From Auanema rhodensis (taxonomy: Eukaryota; Nematoda; Chromadorea; Rhabditida; Rhabditidae), in NCBI GenBank assembly GCA_964057225.1, contig OZ059899.1, forward strand, positions 9,424,001 to 9,488,000: a DNA stretch of 64,000 nucleotides, given 5' to 3'. The notes under the pieces were generated by a model. It had not been told where the DNA came from. It saw only the letters and a program-made list of their open reading frames with translations, and searched no databases. Below, in pieces: positions 23,306-36,939 of the stretch (position 1 is its first letter; every line of letters begins with the position of its first letter). The position numbers were made by a program, and so were the translations under genes.

Positions 23306-24661
23306 TAAATTTTTTTTATTTCACTTGTCATTCATAAAAATCGAATTTATTTTTTTCAATGATTTTTTTTTGCAATGTGTCATAAGAATTTCACAGTTGA
23401 ACAAAACGTTTTTTAAGAAGTTTTTTTGTTGTCAACATATATATTTTGCTGGAATTCAAAAGCATTTGGGATGGAAATTAGAAAGAAAAGAACTAGTTTT
23501 TCCTACTTTAAAACAAACAATAAGAAATAAAATGAAAAAGATTGTTAGATATCCAATTTAAACTTATACATTTACTTCGATAAAGAGCCTATTAGATTGA
23601 AATTTTATGTCTTACAGTTCTCCAACAGAACAGACTGATCCTGATTTCTCTATGATTACATAAAACTCCCGTTTGATATAAAAAAAGGAGAGGAATAACG
23701 TTTCCAGGATGTCAAGGATATCGAATCTAGTGATATTGTAGAGAAATGTAATGTGAGCTCCATAGGTTTTCTCCTAATTTCTCTCATCACAATTGTCTTA
23801 GTTTTTTTTCTCATAAGAGTTTCTGAAATCTTAGGTGAACAAGGCCGTATATAATTTCCTGGAATTCGAAAGCATTTGGGATGGAATTTAGAAAGAAAAG
23901 AACTAGTTTTTCCTACTTTAAAACAAACAATAAGAAATAAAATGAAAAAGATTGTTAGATATCCAATTTAAACTTATACATTTACTTCGATAAAGAGCCT
24001 ATTAGATTGAAATTTTATGTCTTACAGTTCTCCAACAGAACAGACTGATCCTGATTTTTCTACGATTACATAAAACTCTCGTTTGATATAAAAAAAGGAG
24101 AGGAACAAGGTTTCCAGGATGTCAAGGATATCGAATCTAGTGATGTTGTAGAAAAATGTAATGTCAGCTCCATAGGTTTTCTCCTAATTTCTCTCATCAC
24201 AATTGTCTTAGTTTTTTTCTCATAAGAGTTTCTGAAATCTTAGGTGAACAAGGCCGTATAAAATTTCCTGTAATTCGAAAGCATTTGGGATGGAATTTAG
24301 AAAGAAAAGAACTAGTTTTTCCTACTTTAAAACAAACAATAAAAAATAAAATGAAAAAGATTGTTAGATATCCAATTTAAACTTATACATTTACTTCGAT
24401 AAGAAGCCTATTAGTTTGAAATTTTATGTCTTACAGTTCTCCAACAGAACAGACTGATCCTGATTTTTCTACGATTACATAAAACTCTCGTTTGATATAA
24501 AAAAAGGAGAGGAATAACGTTTCCAGGATGTCAAGGATATCGAATCTAGTGATATTGTAGAAAAATGTAATGTCAGCTCCATAGGTTTTCTCCTAATTTC
24601 TCTCATCACAATTGTCTTAGTTTTTTTTCTCATAAGAGTTTCTGAAATCTTAGTTGAACAG

Positions 24662-24734
24662 GGCTGCGTGGCGCAATGGATAACGCGTCTGCCTACGGAG
24701 CAGAAGATTGTAGGTTCGAATCCTGCCGTGGTCG
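24662..24734 (+). tRNA. tRNA-Arg(ACG), class C (U4)
   Basis: U4 variant. First of a 610-bp tandem pair of class C units sharing a private A-to-T change at 24939. Confidence 0.92.
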
Positions 24735-25271
24735 TAAATTTTTTTCATTTCACTTGTCATTCATAAAAATCGAATTTATTTTTTTCAATGATTTTTTTTT
24801 GCAATGTGTCATAAGAATTTCACAGTTGAACAAAACGTTTTTTAAGAAGTTTTTTTGTTGTCAACATATATATTTTGCTGGAATTCAAAAGCATTTGGGA
24901 TGGAAATTAGAAAGAAAAGAACTAGTTTTTCCTACTTTTAAACAAACAATAAGAAATAAAATGAAAAAGATTGTTAGATATCCAATTTAAACTTATACAT
25001 TTACTTCGATAAAGAGCCTATTAGTTTGAAATTTTATGTCTTACAGTTCTCCAACAGAACAGACTGATCCTGATTTCTCTATGATTACATAAAACTCTCG
25101 TTTGATATAAAAAAAGGAGAGGAATAACGTTTCCAGGATGTCAAGGATATCGAATCTAGTGATATTGTAGAAAAATGTAATGTCAGCTCCATAGGTTTTC
25201 TCCTAATTTCTCTCATCACAATTGTCTTAGTTTTTTTTCTCATAAGAGTTTCTGAAATCTTAGTTGAACAG

Positions 25272-25344
25272 GGCTGCGTGGCGCAATGGATAACGCGTCT
25301 GCCTACGGAGCAGAAGATTGTAGGTTCGAATCCTGCCGTGGTCG
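25272..25344 (+). tRNA. tRNA-Arg(ACG), class C (U4)
   Basis: U4 variant; second of the tandem pair, with the same private change at 25549. Followed directly by a tRNA-plus unit. Confidence 0.92.
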
Positions 25345-25880
25345 TAAATTTTTTTCATTTCACTTGTCATTCATAAAAATCGAATTTATTTTTTTCAATG
25401 ATTTTTTTTTGCAATGTGTCATAAGAATTTCACAGTTGAACAAAACGTTTTTTAAGAAGTTTTTTTGTTGTCAACATATATATTTTGCTGGAATTCAAAA
25501 GCATTTGGGATGGAAATTAGAAAGAAAAGAACTAGTTTTTCCTACTTTTAAACAAACAATAAGAAATAAAATGAAAAAGATTGTTAGATATCCAATTTAA
25601 ACTTATACATTTACTTCGATAAAGAGCCTATTAGTTTGAAATTTTATGTCTTACAGTTCTCCAACAGAACAGACTGATCCTGATTTCTCTATGATTACAT
25701 AAAACTCTCGTTTGATATAAAAAAAGGAGAGGAATAACGTTTCCAGGATGTCAAGGATATCGAATCTAGTGATATTGTAGAGAAATGTAATGTCAGCTTC
25801 ATAGCTTTTCTCTTGATTTCTCTCATCACAATTGTCTTAGTTTTTTTCTCATAAGAGTTTCTGAAATCTCAGTTAAACAA

Positions 25881-25953
25881 GGCCGCGTGGCGCAATGGAT
25901 AACGCGTCTGCCTACGGAGCAGAAGATTGTAGGTTCGAATCCTGCCGTGGTCG
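25881..25953 (+). tRNA. tRNA-Arg(ACG), class D
   Basis: Consensus body with 8-T terminator. Followed directly by another class D unit (608 bp). Confidence 0.96.
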
Positions 25954-26488
25954 TAAATTTTTTTTATTTCACTTGTCATTCATAAAAATCGAATTTATTT
26001 TTTTCAACGACTATTTTTGCAATGTGTAATAAAAATTTCACAGTTTAACAAAACGTTTTTTAAGAAGTTTTTTTGTTGTCAACATATATATTTTGCTGGA
26101 ATTCGAAAGCATTTGGGATGGAAATTAGAAAGAAAAGAACTAGTTTTTCCTACTTTAAAACAAACAATAAGAAATAAAATGAAAAAGATTGTTAGATATC
26201 CAATTTAAACTTATACATTTACTTCGATAAAGAGCCTATTAGTTTGAAATTTTATGTCTTACAGTTCTCCAACAGAACAGACTGATCCTGATTTCTCTAT
26301 GATTACATAAAACTCTCGTTTGATATAAAAAAAGGAGAGGAATAACGTTTCCAGGATGTCAAGGATATCGAATCTAGTGATATTGTAGAGAAATGTAATG
26401 TCAGCTTCATAGCTTTTCTCTTGATTTCTCTCATCACAATTGTCTTAGTTTTTTTCTCATAAGAGTTTCTGAAATCTCAGTTAAACAA

Positions 26489-26561
26489 GGCCGCGTGGCG
26501 CAATGGATAACGCGTCTGCCTACGGAGCAGAAGATTGTAGGTTCGAATCCTGCCGTGGTCG
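26489..26561 (+). tRNA. tRNA-Arg(ACG), class D
   Basis: Consensus body with 8-T terminator. A tRNA-less unit begins at 27098. Confidence 0.96.
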
Positions 26562-27507
26562 TAAATTTTTTTTATTTCACTTGTCATTCATAAAAATCGA
26601 ATTTATTTTTTTCAACGACTATTTTTGCAATGTGTAATAAAAATTTCACAGTTTAACAAAACGTTTTTTAAGAAGTTTTTTTGTTGTCAACATATATATT
26701 TTGCTGGAATTCGAAAGCATTTGGGATGGAAATTAGAAAGAAAAGAACTAGTTTTTCCTACTTTAAAACAAACAATAAGAAATAAAATGAAAAAGATTGT
26801 TAGATATCCAATTTAAACTTATACATTTACTTCGATAAAGAGCCTATTAGATTGAAATTTTATGTCCTACAGTTCTCCAACAGAACAGACTGATCCTGAT
26901 TTCTCTATGATTACATAAAACTCCCGTTTGATATAAAAAAAGGAGAGGAATAACGTTTCCAGGATGTCAAGGATATCGAATCTAGTGATATTGTAGAGAA
27001 ATGTAATGTGAGCTCCATAGGTTTTCTCCTAATTTCTCTCATCACAATTGTCTTAGTTTTTTTTCTCATAAGAGTTTCTGAAATCTTAGGTGAACAAGGC
27101 CGTATATAATTTCCTGGAATTCGAAAGCATTTGGGATGGAATTTAGAAAGAAAAGAACTAGTTTTTCCTACTTTAAAACAAACAATAAGAAATAAAATGA
27201 AAAAGATTGTTAGATATCCAATTTAAACTTATACATTTACTTCAATAAAGAGCCTATTAGTTTGAAATTTTATGTCTTACAGTTCTCCAACAGAACAGAC
27301 TGATCCTGATTTCTCTATGATTACATAAAACTCCCGTTTGATATGAAAAAAGAAGAGAAATAACGCTTCTAGGATATCAATGATATTGAATCTAGTGATA
27401 TTGTAGAAAAATGTAATGTCAGCTCCATAGGTTTTCTCTTAATTTCTCTCATCACAATTGTCTTAGTTTTTTTTCTCATAAGAGTTTCTGAAATCTTTGT
27501 TGAACAA

Positions 27508-27580
27508 GGTCGCGTGGCGCAATGGATAACACGTCTGCCTACGGAGCAGAAGATTATAGGTTCGAATCCTGCCGTGGTCG
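27508..27580 (+). tRNA. tRNA-Arg(ACG), class B with D-stem mismatch
   Basis: U3 and A49, plus a private change (ataacacgt) turning D-stem pair C11-G24 into C-A. With the A49-C65 mismatch two stems are damaged; it may be a pseudogene. A tRNA-less unit begins at 28116. Confidence 0.72.
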
Positions 27581-28525
27581 TAAATTTTTTTCATTTCACT
27601 TGTCATTTACAAAAATCGAATTTATCTTCTTCAACGATTATTTTTGCAATGTGTCATAAGAATTTCACAGTTGAACAAAACGTTTTTTAAGAAGTTTTTT
27701 TGTTGTCAACATATATATTTTGCTGGAATTCAAAAGCATTTGGGATGGAAGTTAGAAAGAAAAGAACTAGTTTTTCCTACTTTAAAACAAACAATAAGAA
27801 ATAAAATGAAAAAGATTGTTAGATATCCAATTTAAACTTATACATTTACTTCGATAAAGAGCCTATTAGATTGAAATTTTATGTCTTACAGTTCTCCAAC
27901 AGAACAGACTGATCCTGATTTTTCTACGATTACATAAAACTCTCGTTTGATATAAAAAAAGGAGAGGAACAAGGTTTCCAGGATGTCAAGGATATCGAAT
28001 CTAGTGATGTTGTAGAAAAATGTAATGTCAGCTCCATAGGTTTTCTCCTAATTTCTCTCATCACAATTGTCTTAGTTTTTTTCTCATAAGAGTTTCTGAA
28101 ATCTTAGGTGAACAAGGCCGTATAAAATTTCCTGTAATTCGAAAGCATTTGGGATGGAATTTAGAAAGAAAAGAACTAGTTTTTCCTACTTTAAAACAAA
28201 CAATAAAAAATAAAATGAAAAAGATTGTTAGATATCCAATTTAAACTTATACATTTACTTCGATAAGAAGCCTATTAGTTTGAAAATTTATGTCTTACAG
28301 TTCTCCAACAGAACAGACTGATCCTGATTTTTCTACGATTACATAAAACTCTCGTTTGATATAAAAAAAGGAGAGGAATAACGTTTCCAGGATGTCAAGG
28401 ATATCGAATCTAGTGATATTGTAGAAAAATGTAATGTCAGCTCCATAGGTTTTCTCCTAATTTCTCTCATCACAATTGTCTTAGTTTTTTTTCTCATAAG
28501 AGTTTCTGAAATCTTAGTTGAACAG

Positions 28526-28598
28526 GGCTGCGTGGCGCAATGGATAACGCGTCTGCCTACGGAGCAGAAGATTGTAGGTTCGAATCCTGCCGTGGTCG
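28526..28598 (+). tRNA. tRNA-Arg(ACG), class C (U4)
   Basis: U4 variant with G at -1. Followed directly by a tRNA-plus unit. Confidence 0.92.
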
Positions 28599-29134
28599 TA
28601 AATTTTTTTCATTTCACTTGTCATTCATAAAAATCGAATTTATTTTTTTCAATGATTTTTTTTTGCAATGTGTCATAAGAATTTCACAGTTGAACAAAAC
28701 GTTTTTTAAGAAGTTTTTTTGTTGTCAACATATATATTTTGCTGGAATTCAAAAGCATTTGGGATGGAAATTAGAAAGAAAAGAACTAGTTTTTCCTACT
28801 TTAAAACAAACAATAAGAAATAAAATGAAAAAGATTGTTAGATATCCAATTTAAACTTATACATTTACTTCGATAAAGAGCCTATTAGTTTGAAATTTTA
28901 TGTCTTACAGTTCTCCAACAGAACAGACTGATCCTGATTTCTCTATGATTACATAAAACTCTCGTTTGATATAAAAAAAGGAGAGGAATAACGTTTCCAG
29001 GATGTCAAGGATATCGAATCTAGTGATATTGTAGAGAAATGTAATGTCAGCTTCATAGCTTTTCTCTTGATTTCTCTCATCACAATTGTCTTAGTTTTTT
29101 TCTCATAAGAGTTTCTGAAATCTCAGTTAAACAA

Positions 29135-29207
29135 GGCCGCGTGGCGCAATGGATAACGCGTCTGCCTACGGAGCAGAAGATTGTAGGTTCGAATCCTGCC
29201 GTGGTCG
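29135..29207 (+). tRNA. tRNA-Arg(ACG), class D
   Basis: Consensus body with 8-T terminator. A tRNA-less unit begins at 29745. Confidence 0.96.
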
Positions 29208-30154
29208 TAAATTTTTTTTATTTCACTTGTCATTCATAAAAATCGAATTTATTTTTTTCAATGATTTTTTTTTGCAATGTGTCATAAGAATTTCACAGTT
29301 GAACAAAACGTTTTTTAAGAAGTTTTTTTGTTGTCAACATATATATTTTGCTGGAATTCAAAAGCATTTGGGATGGAAATTAGAAAGAAAAGAACTAGTT
29401 TTTCCTACTTTAAAACAAACAATAAGAAATAAAATGAAAAAGATTGTTAGATATCCAATTTAAACTTATACATTTACTTCGATAAAGAGCCTATTAGATT
29501 GAAATTTTATGTCTTACAGTTCTCCAACAGAACAGACTGATCCTGATTTCTCTATGATTACATAAAACTCCCGTTTGATATAAAAAAAGGAGAGGAATAA
29601 CGTTTCCAGGATGTCAAGGATATCGAATCTAGTGATATTGTAGAGAAATGTAATGTGAGCTCCATAGGTTTTCTCCTAATTTCTCTCATCACAATTGTCT
29701 TAGTTTTTTTTCTCATAAGAGTTTCTGAAATCTTAGGTGAACAAGGCCGTATATAATTTCCTGGAATTCGAAAGCATTTGGGATGGAATTTAGAAAGAAA
29801 AGAACTAGTTTTTCCTACTTTAAAACAAACAATAAGAAATAAAATGAAAAAGATTGTTAGATATCCAATTTAAACTTATACATTTACTTCAATAAAGAGC
29901 CTATTAGTTTGAAATTTTATGTCTTACAGTTCTCCAACAGAACAGACTGATCCTGATTTCTCCATGATTACATAAAACTCCCGTTTGATATGAAAAAAGA
30001 AGAGAAATAACGCTTCTAGGATATCAATGATATTGAATCTAGTGATATTGTAGAGAAATGTAATGTCAGCTCCATAGGTTTTCTCTTAATTTCTCTCATC
30101 ACAATTCTCTTAGTTTTTTTTCTCATAAGAGTTTCTGAAATCTTTGTTGAACAA

Positions 30155-30227
30155 GGTCGCGTGGCGCAATGGATAACGCGTCTGCCTACGGAGCAGAAGA
30201 TTATAGGTTCGAATCCTGCCGTGGTCG
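30155..30227 (+). tRNA. tRNA-Arg(ACG), class B (U3, A49)
   Basis: U3 and A49. A tRNA-less unit begins at 30763. Confidence 0.88.
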
Positions 30228-31172
30228 TAAATTTTTTTCATTTCACTTGTCATTTACAAAAATCGAATTTATCTTCTTCAACGATTATTTTTGCAATGTG
30301 TCATAAGAATTTCACAGTTGAACAAAACGTTTTTTAAGAAGTTTTTTTGTTGTCAACATATATATTTTGCTGGAATTCAAAAGCATTTGGGATGGAAATT
30401 AGAAAGAAAAGAACTAGTTTTTCCTACTTTAAAACAAACAATAAGAAATAAAATGAAAAAGATTGTTAGATATCCAATTTAAACTTATACATTTACTTCG
30501 ATAAAGAGCCTATTAGATTGAAATTTTATGTCTTACAGTTCTCCAACAGAACAGACTGATCCTGATTTTTCTACGATTACATAAAACTCTCGTTTGATAT
30601 AAAAAAAGGAGAGGAACAACGTTTCCAGGATGTCAAGGATATCGAATCTAGTGATATTGTAGAAAAATGTAATGTCAGCTCCATAGGTTTTCTCCTAATT
30701 TCTCTCATCACAATTGTCTTAGTTTTTTTCTCATAAGAGTTTCTGAAATCTTAGGTGAACAAGGCCGTATAAAATTTCCTGTAATTCGAAAGCATTTGGG
30801 ATGGAATTTAGAAAGAAAAGAACTAGTTTTTCCTACTTTAAAACAAACAATAAAAAATAAAATGAAAAAGATTGTTAGATATCCAATTTAAACTTATACA
30901 TTTACTTCGATAAGAAGCCTATTAGTTTGAAATTTTATGTCTTACAGTTCTCCAACAGAACAGACTGATCCTGATTTTTCTACGATTACATAAAACTCTC
31001 GTTTGATATAAAAAAAGGAGAGGAATAACGTTTCCAGGATGTCAAGGATATCGAATCTAGTGATATTGTAGAAAAATGTAATGTCAGCTCCATAGGTTTT
31101 CTCCTAATTTCTCTCATCACAATTGTCTTAGTTTTTTTTCTCATAAGAGTTTCTGAAATCTTAGTTGAACAA

Positions 31173-31245
31173 GGCCGCGTGGCGCAATGGATAACGCGTC
31201 TGCCTACGGAGCAGAAGATTGTAGGTTCGAATCCTGCCGTGGTCG
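31173..31245 (+). tRNA. tRNA-Arg(ACG), class A
   Basis: Consensus body. First gene of a 2847-bp higher-order repeat; followed directly by a tRNA-plus unit (611 bp). Confidence 0.96.
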
Positions 31246-31783
31246 TAAATTTTTTTCATTTCACTTGTCATTCATAAAAATCGAATTTATTTTTTTCAAT
31301 GATTTTTTTTTGCAATGTGTCATAAGAATTACACAGTTGAACAAAACGTTTTTTAAGAATTTTCTTTGTTGTCAACATATATATTTTCCTGGAATTCGAA
31401 AGCATTTGGGATGGAAATTAGAAAGAAAAGAACTAGTTTTTCCTACTTTAAAACAAACAATAAGAAATAAAATGAAAAAGATTGTTAGATATCCAATTTA
31501 AACTTATACATTTACTTCGATAAAGAGCCTATTAGTTTGAAATTTTATGTCTTACAGTTCTCCAACAGAACAGACTGATCCTGATTTTTCTACGATTACA
31601 TAAAACTCTCGTTTGATATAAAAAAAGGAGAGGAATAACGTTTCCAGGATGTCAAGGATATCGAATCTAGTGATATTGTAGAAAAATGTAATGTCAGCTC
31701 CACAGGTTTTCTCCTAATTTCTCTCATCACAATTGTCTTAGTTTTTTTTTCTCATAAGAGTTTCTGAAATCTTAGTTGAACAA

Positions 31784-31856
31784 GGCCGCGTGGCGCAATG
31801 GATAACGCGTCTGCCTACGGAGCAGAAGATTGTAGGTTCGAATCCTGCCGTGGTCG
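31784..31856 (+). tRNA. tRNA-Arg(ACG), class A
   Basis: Consensus body. Followed directly by a tRNA-plus unit (609 bp). Confidence 0.96.
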
Positions 31857-32392
31857 TAAATTTTTTTCATTTCACTTGTCATTCATAAAAATCGAATTTA
31901 TTTTTTTCAATGATTTTTTTTTGCAATGTGTCATAAGAATTTCACAGTTGAACAAAACGTTTTTTAAGAAGTTTTTTTGTTGTCAACATATATATTTTGC
32001 TGGAATTCAAAAGCATTTGGGATGGAAATTAGAAAGAAAAGAACTAGTTTTTCCTACTTTAAAACAAACAATAAGAAATAAAATGAAAAAGATTGTTAGA
32101 TATCCAATTTAAACTTATACATTTACTTCGATAAAGAGCCTATTAGTTTGAAATTTTATGTCTTACAGTTCTCCAACAGAACAGACTGATCCTGATTTCT
32201 CTATGATTACATAAAACTCTCGTTTGATATAAAAAAAGGAGAGGAATAACGTTTCCAGGATGTCAAGGATATCGAATCTAGTGATATTGTAGAGAAATGT
32301 AATGTCAGCTTCATAGCTTTTCTCTTGATTTCTCTCATCACAATTGTCTTAGTTTTTTTCTCATAAGAGTTTCTGAAATCTCAGTTAAACAA

Positions 32393-32465
32393 GGCCGCGT
32401 GGCGCAATGGATAACGCGTCTGCCTACGGAGCAGAAGATTGTAGGTTCGAATCCTGCCGTGGTCG
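32393..32465 (+). tRNA. tRNA-Arg(ACG), class D
   Basis: Consensus body with 8-T terminator. A private C-to-T lies in the downstream spacer (32662). Followed directly by a tRNA-plus unit. Confidence 0.96.
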
Positions 32466-33001
32466 TAAATTTTTTTTATTTCACTTGTCATTCATAAAAA
32501 TCGAATTTATTTTTTTCAACGACTATTTTTGCAATGTGTAATAAAAATTTCACAGTTTAACAAAACGTTTTTTAAGAAGTTTTTTTGTTGTCAACATATA
32601 TATTTTGCTGGAATTCGAAAGCATTTGGGATGGAAATTAGAAAGAAAAGAACTAGTTTTTCTTACTTTAAAACAAACAATAAGAAATAAAATGAAAAAGA
32701 TTGTTAGATATCCAATTTAAACTTATACATTTACTTCGATAAAGAGCCTATTAGATTGAAATTTTATGTCCTACAGTTCTCCAACAGAACAGACTGATCC
32801 TGATTTCTCTATGATTACATAAAACTCCCGTTTGATATAAAAAAAGGAGAGGAATAACGTTTCCAGGATGTCAAGGATATCGAATCTAGTGATATTGTAG
32901 AGAAATGTAATGTCAGCTCCATAGGTTTTCTCTTAATTTCTCTCATCACAATTGTCTTAGTTTTTTTTCTCATAAGAGTTTCTGAAATCTTTGTTGAACA
33001 A

Positions 33002-33074
33002 GGTCGCGTGGCGCAATGGATAACGCGTCTGCCTACGGAGCAGAAGATTATAGGTTCGAATCCTGCCGTGGTCG
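33002..33074 (+). tRNA. tRNA-Arg(ACG), class B (U3, A49)
   Basis: U3 and A49. A tRNA-less unit begins at 33610. Confidence 0.88.
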
Positions 33075-34019
33075 TAAATTTTTTTCATTTCACTTGTCAT
33101 TTACAAAAATCGAATTTATCTTCTTCAACGATTATTTTTGCAATGTGTCATAAGAATTTCACAGTTGAACAAAACGTTTTTTAAGAAGTTTTTTTGTTGT
33201 CAACATATATATTTTGCTGGAATTCAAAAGCATTTGGGATGGAAATTAGAAAGAAAAGAACTAGTTTTTCCTACTTTAAAACAAACAATAAGAAATAAAA
33301 TGAAAAAGATTGTTAGATATCCAATTTAAACTTATACATTTACTTCGATAAAGAGCCTATTAGATTGAAATTTTATGTCTTACAGTTCTCCAACAGAACA
33401 GACTGATCCTGATTTTTCTACGATTACATAAAACTCTCGTTTGATATAAAAAAAGGAGAGGAACAACGTTTCCAGGATGTCAAGGATATCGAATCTAGTG
33501 ATATTGTAGAAAAATGTAATGTCAGCTCCATAGGTTTTCTCCTAATTTCTCTCATCACAATTGTCTTAGTTTTTTTCTCATAAGAGTTTCTGAAATCTTA
33601 GGTGAACAAGGCCGTATAAAATTTCCTGTAATTCGAAAGCATTTGGGATGGAATTTAGAAAGAAAAGAACTAGTTTTTCCTACTTTAAAACAAACAATAA
33701 AAAATAAAATGAAAAAGATTGTTAGATATCCAATTTAAACTTATACATTTACTTCGATAAGAAGCCTATTAGTTTGAAATTTTATGTCTTACAGTTCTCC
33801 AACAGAACAGACTGATCCTGATTTTTCTACGATTACATAAAACTCTCGTTTGATATAAAAAAAGGAGAGGAATAACGTTTCCAGGATGTCAAGGATATCG
33901 AATCTAGTGATATTGTAGAAAAATGTAATGTCAGCTCCATAGGTTTTCTCCTAATTTCTCTCATCACAATTGTCTTAGTTTTTTTTCTCATAAGAGTTTC
34001 TGAAATCTTAGTTGAACAA

Positions 34020-34092
34020 GGCCGCGTGGCGCAATGGATAACGCGTCTGCCTACGGAGCAGAAGATTGTAGGTTCGAATCCTGCCGTGGTCG
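34020..34092 (+). tRNA. tRNA-Arg(ACG), class A
   Basis: Consensus body. Opens the second 2847-bp repeat; followed directly by a tRNA-plus unit. Confidence 0.96.
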
Positions 34093-34630
34093 TAAATTTT
34101 TTTCATTTCACTTGTCATTCATAAAAATCGAATTTATTTTTTTCAATGATTTTTTTTTGCAATGTGTCATAAGAATTACACAGTTGAACAAAACGTTTTT
34201 TAAGAATTTTCTTTGTTGTCAACATATATATTTTCCTGGAATTCGAAAGCATTTGGGATGGAAATTAGAAAGAAAAGAACTAGTTTTTCCTACTTTAAAA
34301 CAAACAATAAGAAATAAAATGAAAAAGATTGTTAGATATCCAATTTAAACTTATACATTTACTTCGATAAAGAGCCTATTAGTTTGAAATTTTATGTCTT
34401 ACAGTTCTCCAACAGAACAGACTGATCCTGATTTTTCTACGATTACATAAAACTCTCGTTTGATATAAAAAAAGGAGAGGAATAACGTTTCCAGGATGTC
34501 AAGGATATCGAATCTAGTGATATTGTAGAAAAATGTAATGTCAGCTCCACAGGTTTTCTCCTAATTTCTCTCATCACAATTGTCTTAGTTTTTTTTTCTC
34601 ATAAGAGTTTCTGAAATCTTAGTTGAACAA

Positions 34631-34703
34631 GGCCGCGTGGCGCAATGGATAACGCGTCTGCCTACGGAGCAGAAGATTGTAGGTTCGAATCCTGCCGTGG
34701 TCG
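34631..34703 (+). tRNA. tRNA-Arg(ACG), class A
   Basis: Consensus body. Followed directly by a tRNA-plus unit. Confidence 0.96.
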
Positions 34704-35239
34704 TAAATTTTTTTCATTTCACTTGTCATTCATAAAAATCGAATTTATTTTTTTCAATGATTTTTTTTTGCAATGTGTCATAAGAATTTCACAGTTGAAC
34801 AAAACGTTTTTTAAGAAGTTTTTTTGTTGTCAACATATATATTTTGCTGGAATTCAAAAGCATTTGGGATGGAAATTAGAAAGAAAAGAACTAGTTTTTC
34901 CTACTTTAAAACAAACAATAAGAAATAAAATGAAAAAGATTGTTAGATATCCAATTTAAACTTATACATTTACTTCGATAAAGAGCCTATTAGTTTGAAA
35001 TTTTATGTCTTACAGTTCTCCAACAGAACAGACTGATCCTGATTTCTCTATGATTACATAAAACTCTCGTTTGATATAAAAAAAGGAGAGGAATAACGTT
35101 TCCAGGATGTCAAGGATATCGAATCTAGTGATATTGTAGAGAAATGTAATGTCAGCTTCATAGCTTTTCTCTTGATTTCTCTCATCACAATTGTCTTAGT
35201 TTTTTTCTCATAAGAGTTTCTGAAATCTCAGTTAAACAA

Positions 35240-35312
35240 GGCCGCGTGGCGCAATGGATAACGCGTCTGCCTACGGAGCAGAAGATTGTAGGTTCGAATC
35301 CTGCCGTGGTCG
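35240..35312 (+). tRNA. tRNA-Arg(ACG), class D
   Basis: Consensus body with 8-T terminator. Followed directly by a tRNA-plus unit. Confidence 0.96.
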
Positions 35313-35848
35313 TAAATTTTTTTTATTTCACTTGTCATTCATAAAAATCGAATTTATTTTTTTCAACGACTATTTTTGCAATGTGTAATAAAAATTTCAC
35401 AGTTTAACAAAACGTTTTTTAAGAAGTTTTTTTGTTGTCAACATATATATTTTGCTGGAATTCGAAAGCATTTGGGATGGAAATTAGAAAGAAAAGAACT
35501 AGTTTTTCCTACTTTAAAACAAACAATAAGAAATAAAATGAAAAAGATTGTTAGATATCCAATTTAAACTTATACATTTACTTCGATAAAGAGCCTATTA
35601 GATTGAAATTTTATGTCCTACAGTTCTCCAACAGAACAGACTGATCCTGATTTCTCTATGATTACATAAAACTCCCGTTTGATATAAAAAAAGGAGAGGA
35701 ATAACGTTTCCAGGATGTCAAGGATATCGAATCTAGTGATATTGTAGAGAAATGTAATGTCAGCTCCATAGGTTTTCTCTTAATTTCTCTCATCACAATT
35801 GTCTTAGTTTTTTTTCTCATAAGAGTTTCTGAAATCTTTGTTGAACAA

Positions 35849-35921
35849 GGTCGCGTGGCGCAATGGATAACGCGTCTGCCTACGGAGCAGAAGATTATAG
35901 GTTCGAATCCTGCCGTGGTCG
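35849..35921 (+). tRNA. tRNA-Arg(ACG), class B (U3, A49)
   Basis: U3 and A49. A tRNA-less unit begins at 36457. Confidence 0.88.
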
Positions 35922-36866
35922 TAAATTTTTTTCATTTCACTTGTCATTTACAAAAATCGAATTTATCTTCTTCAACGATTATTTTTGCAATGTGTCATAA
36001 GAATTTCACAGTTGAACAAAACGTTTTTTAAGAAGTTTTTTTGTTGTCAACATATATATTTTGCTGGAATTCAAAAGCATTTGGGATGGAAATTAGAAAG
36101 AAAAGAACTAGTTTTTCCTACTTTAAAACAAACAATAAGAAATAAAATGAAAAAGATTGTTAGATATCCAATTTAAACTTATACATTTACTTCGATAAAG
36201 AGCCTATTAGATTGAAATTTTATGTCTTACAGTTCTCCAACAGAACAGACTGATCCTGATTTTTCTACGATTACATAAAACTCTCGTTTGATATAAAAAA
36301 AGGAGAGGAACAAGGTTTCCAGGATGTCAAGGATATCGAATCTAGTGATGTTGTAGAAAAATGTAATGTCAGCTCCATAGGTTTTCTCCTAATTTCTCTC
36401 ATCACAATTGTCTTAGTTTTTTTCTCATAAGAGTTTCTGAAATCTTAGGTGAACAAGGCCGTATAAAATTTCCTGTAATTCGAAAGCATTTGGGATGGAA
36501 TTTAGAAAGAAAAGAACTAGTTTTTCCTACTTTAAAACAAACAATAAAAAATAAAATGAAAAAGATTGTTAGATATCCAATTTAAACTTATACATTTACT
36601 TCGATAAGAAGCCTATTAGTTTGAAATTTTATGTCTTACAGTTCTCCAACAGAACAGACTGATCCTGATTTTTCTACGATTACATAAAACTCTCGTTTGA
36701 TATAAAAAAAGGAGAGGAATAACGTTTCCAGGATGTCAAGGATATCGAATCTAGTGATATTGTAGAAAAATGTAATGTCAGCTCCATAGGTTTTCTCCTA
36801 ATTTCTCTCATCACAATTGTCTTAGTTTTTTTTCTCATAAGAGTTTCTGAAATCTTAGTTGAACAG

Positions 36867-36939
36867 GGCTGCGTGGCGCAATGGATAACGCGTCTGCCTA
36901 CGGAGCAGAAGATTGTAGGTTCGAATCCTGCCGTGGTCG
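36867..36939 (+). tRNA. tRNA-Arg(ACG), class C (U4)
   Basis: U4 variant. Opens the second copy of a 5494-bp repeat first seen at 28526. Followed directly by a tRNA-plus unit. Confidence 0.92.

Larger units (their letters stand above)
24662..25880 (+). repeat. Tandem duplication of a class C unit (610 bp)
   Basis: Two adjacent class C units share a private cctactttta variant (24939, 25549), 610 bp apart, seen nowhere else in the window. Confidence 0.88.
19370..28525 (+). repeat. 3254-bp higher-order repeat (C-D-D-B), copies 19370-22623 and 25272-28525
   Basis: Class order C, D, D, B with spacing 609, 608, 1019, 1018 occurs twice, 5902 bp apart. Both copies share the rare tttgaaaatttatg near 22380 and 28282. 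The stretch between them (22624-25271) holds C, D, two minus units and another C. Confidence 0.85.
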
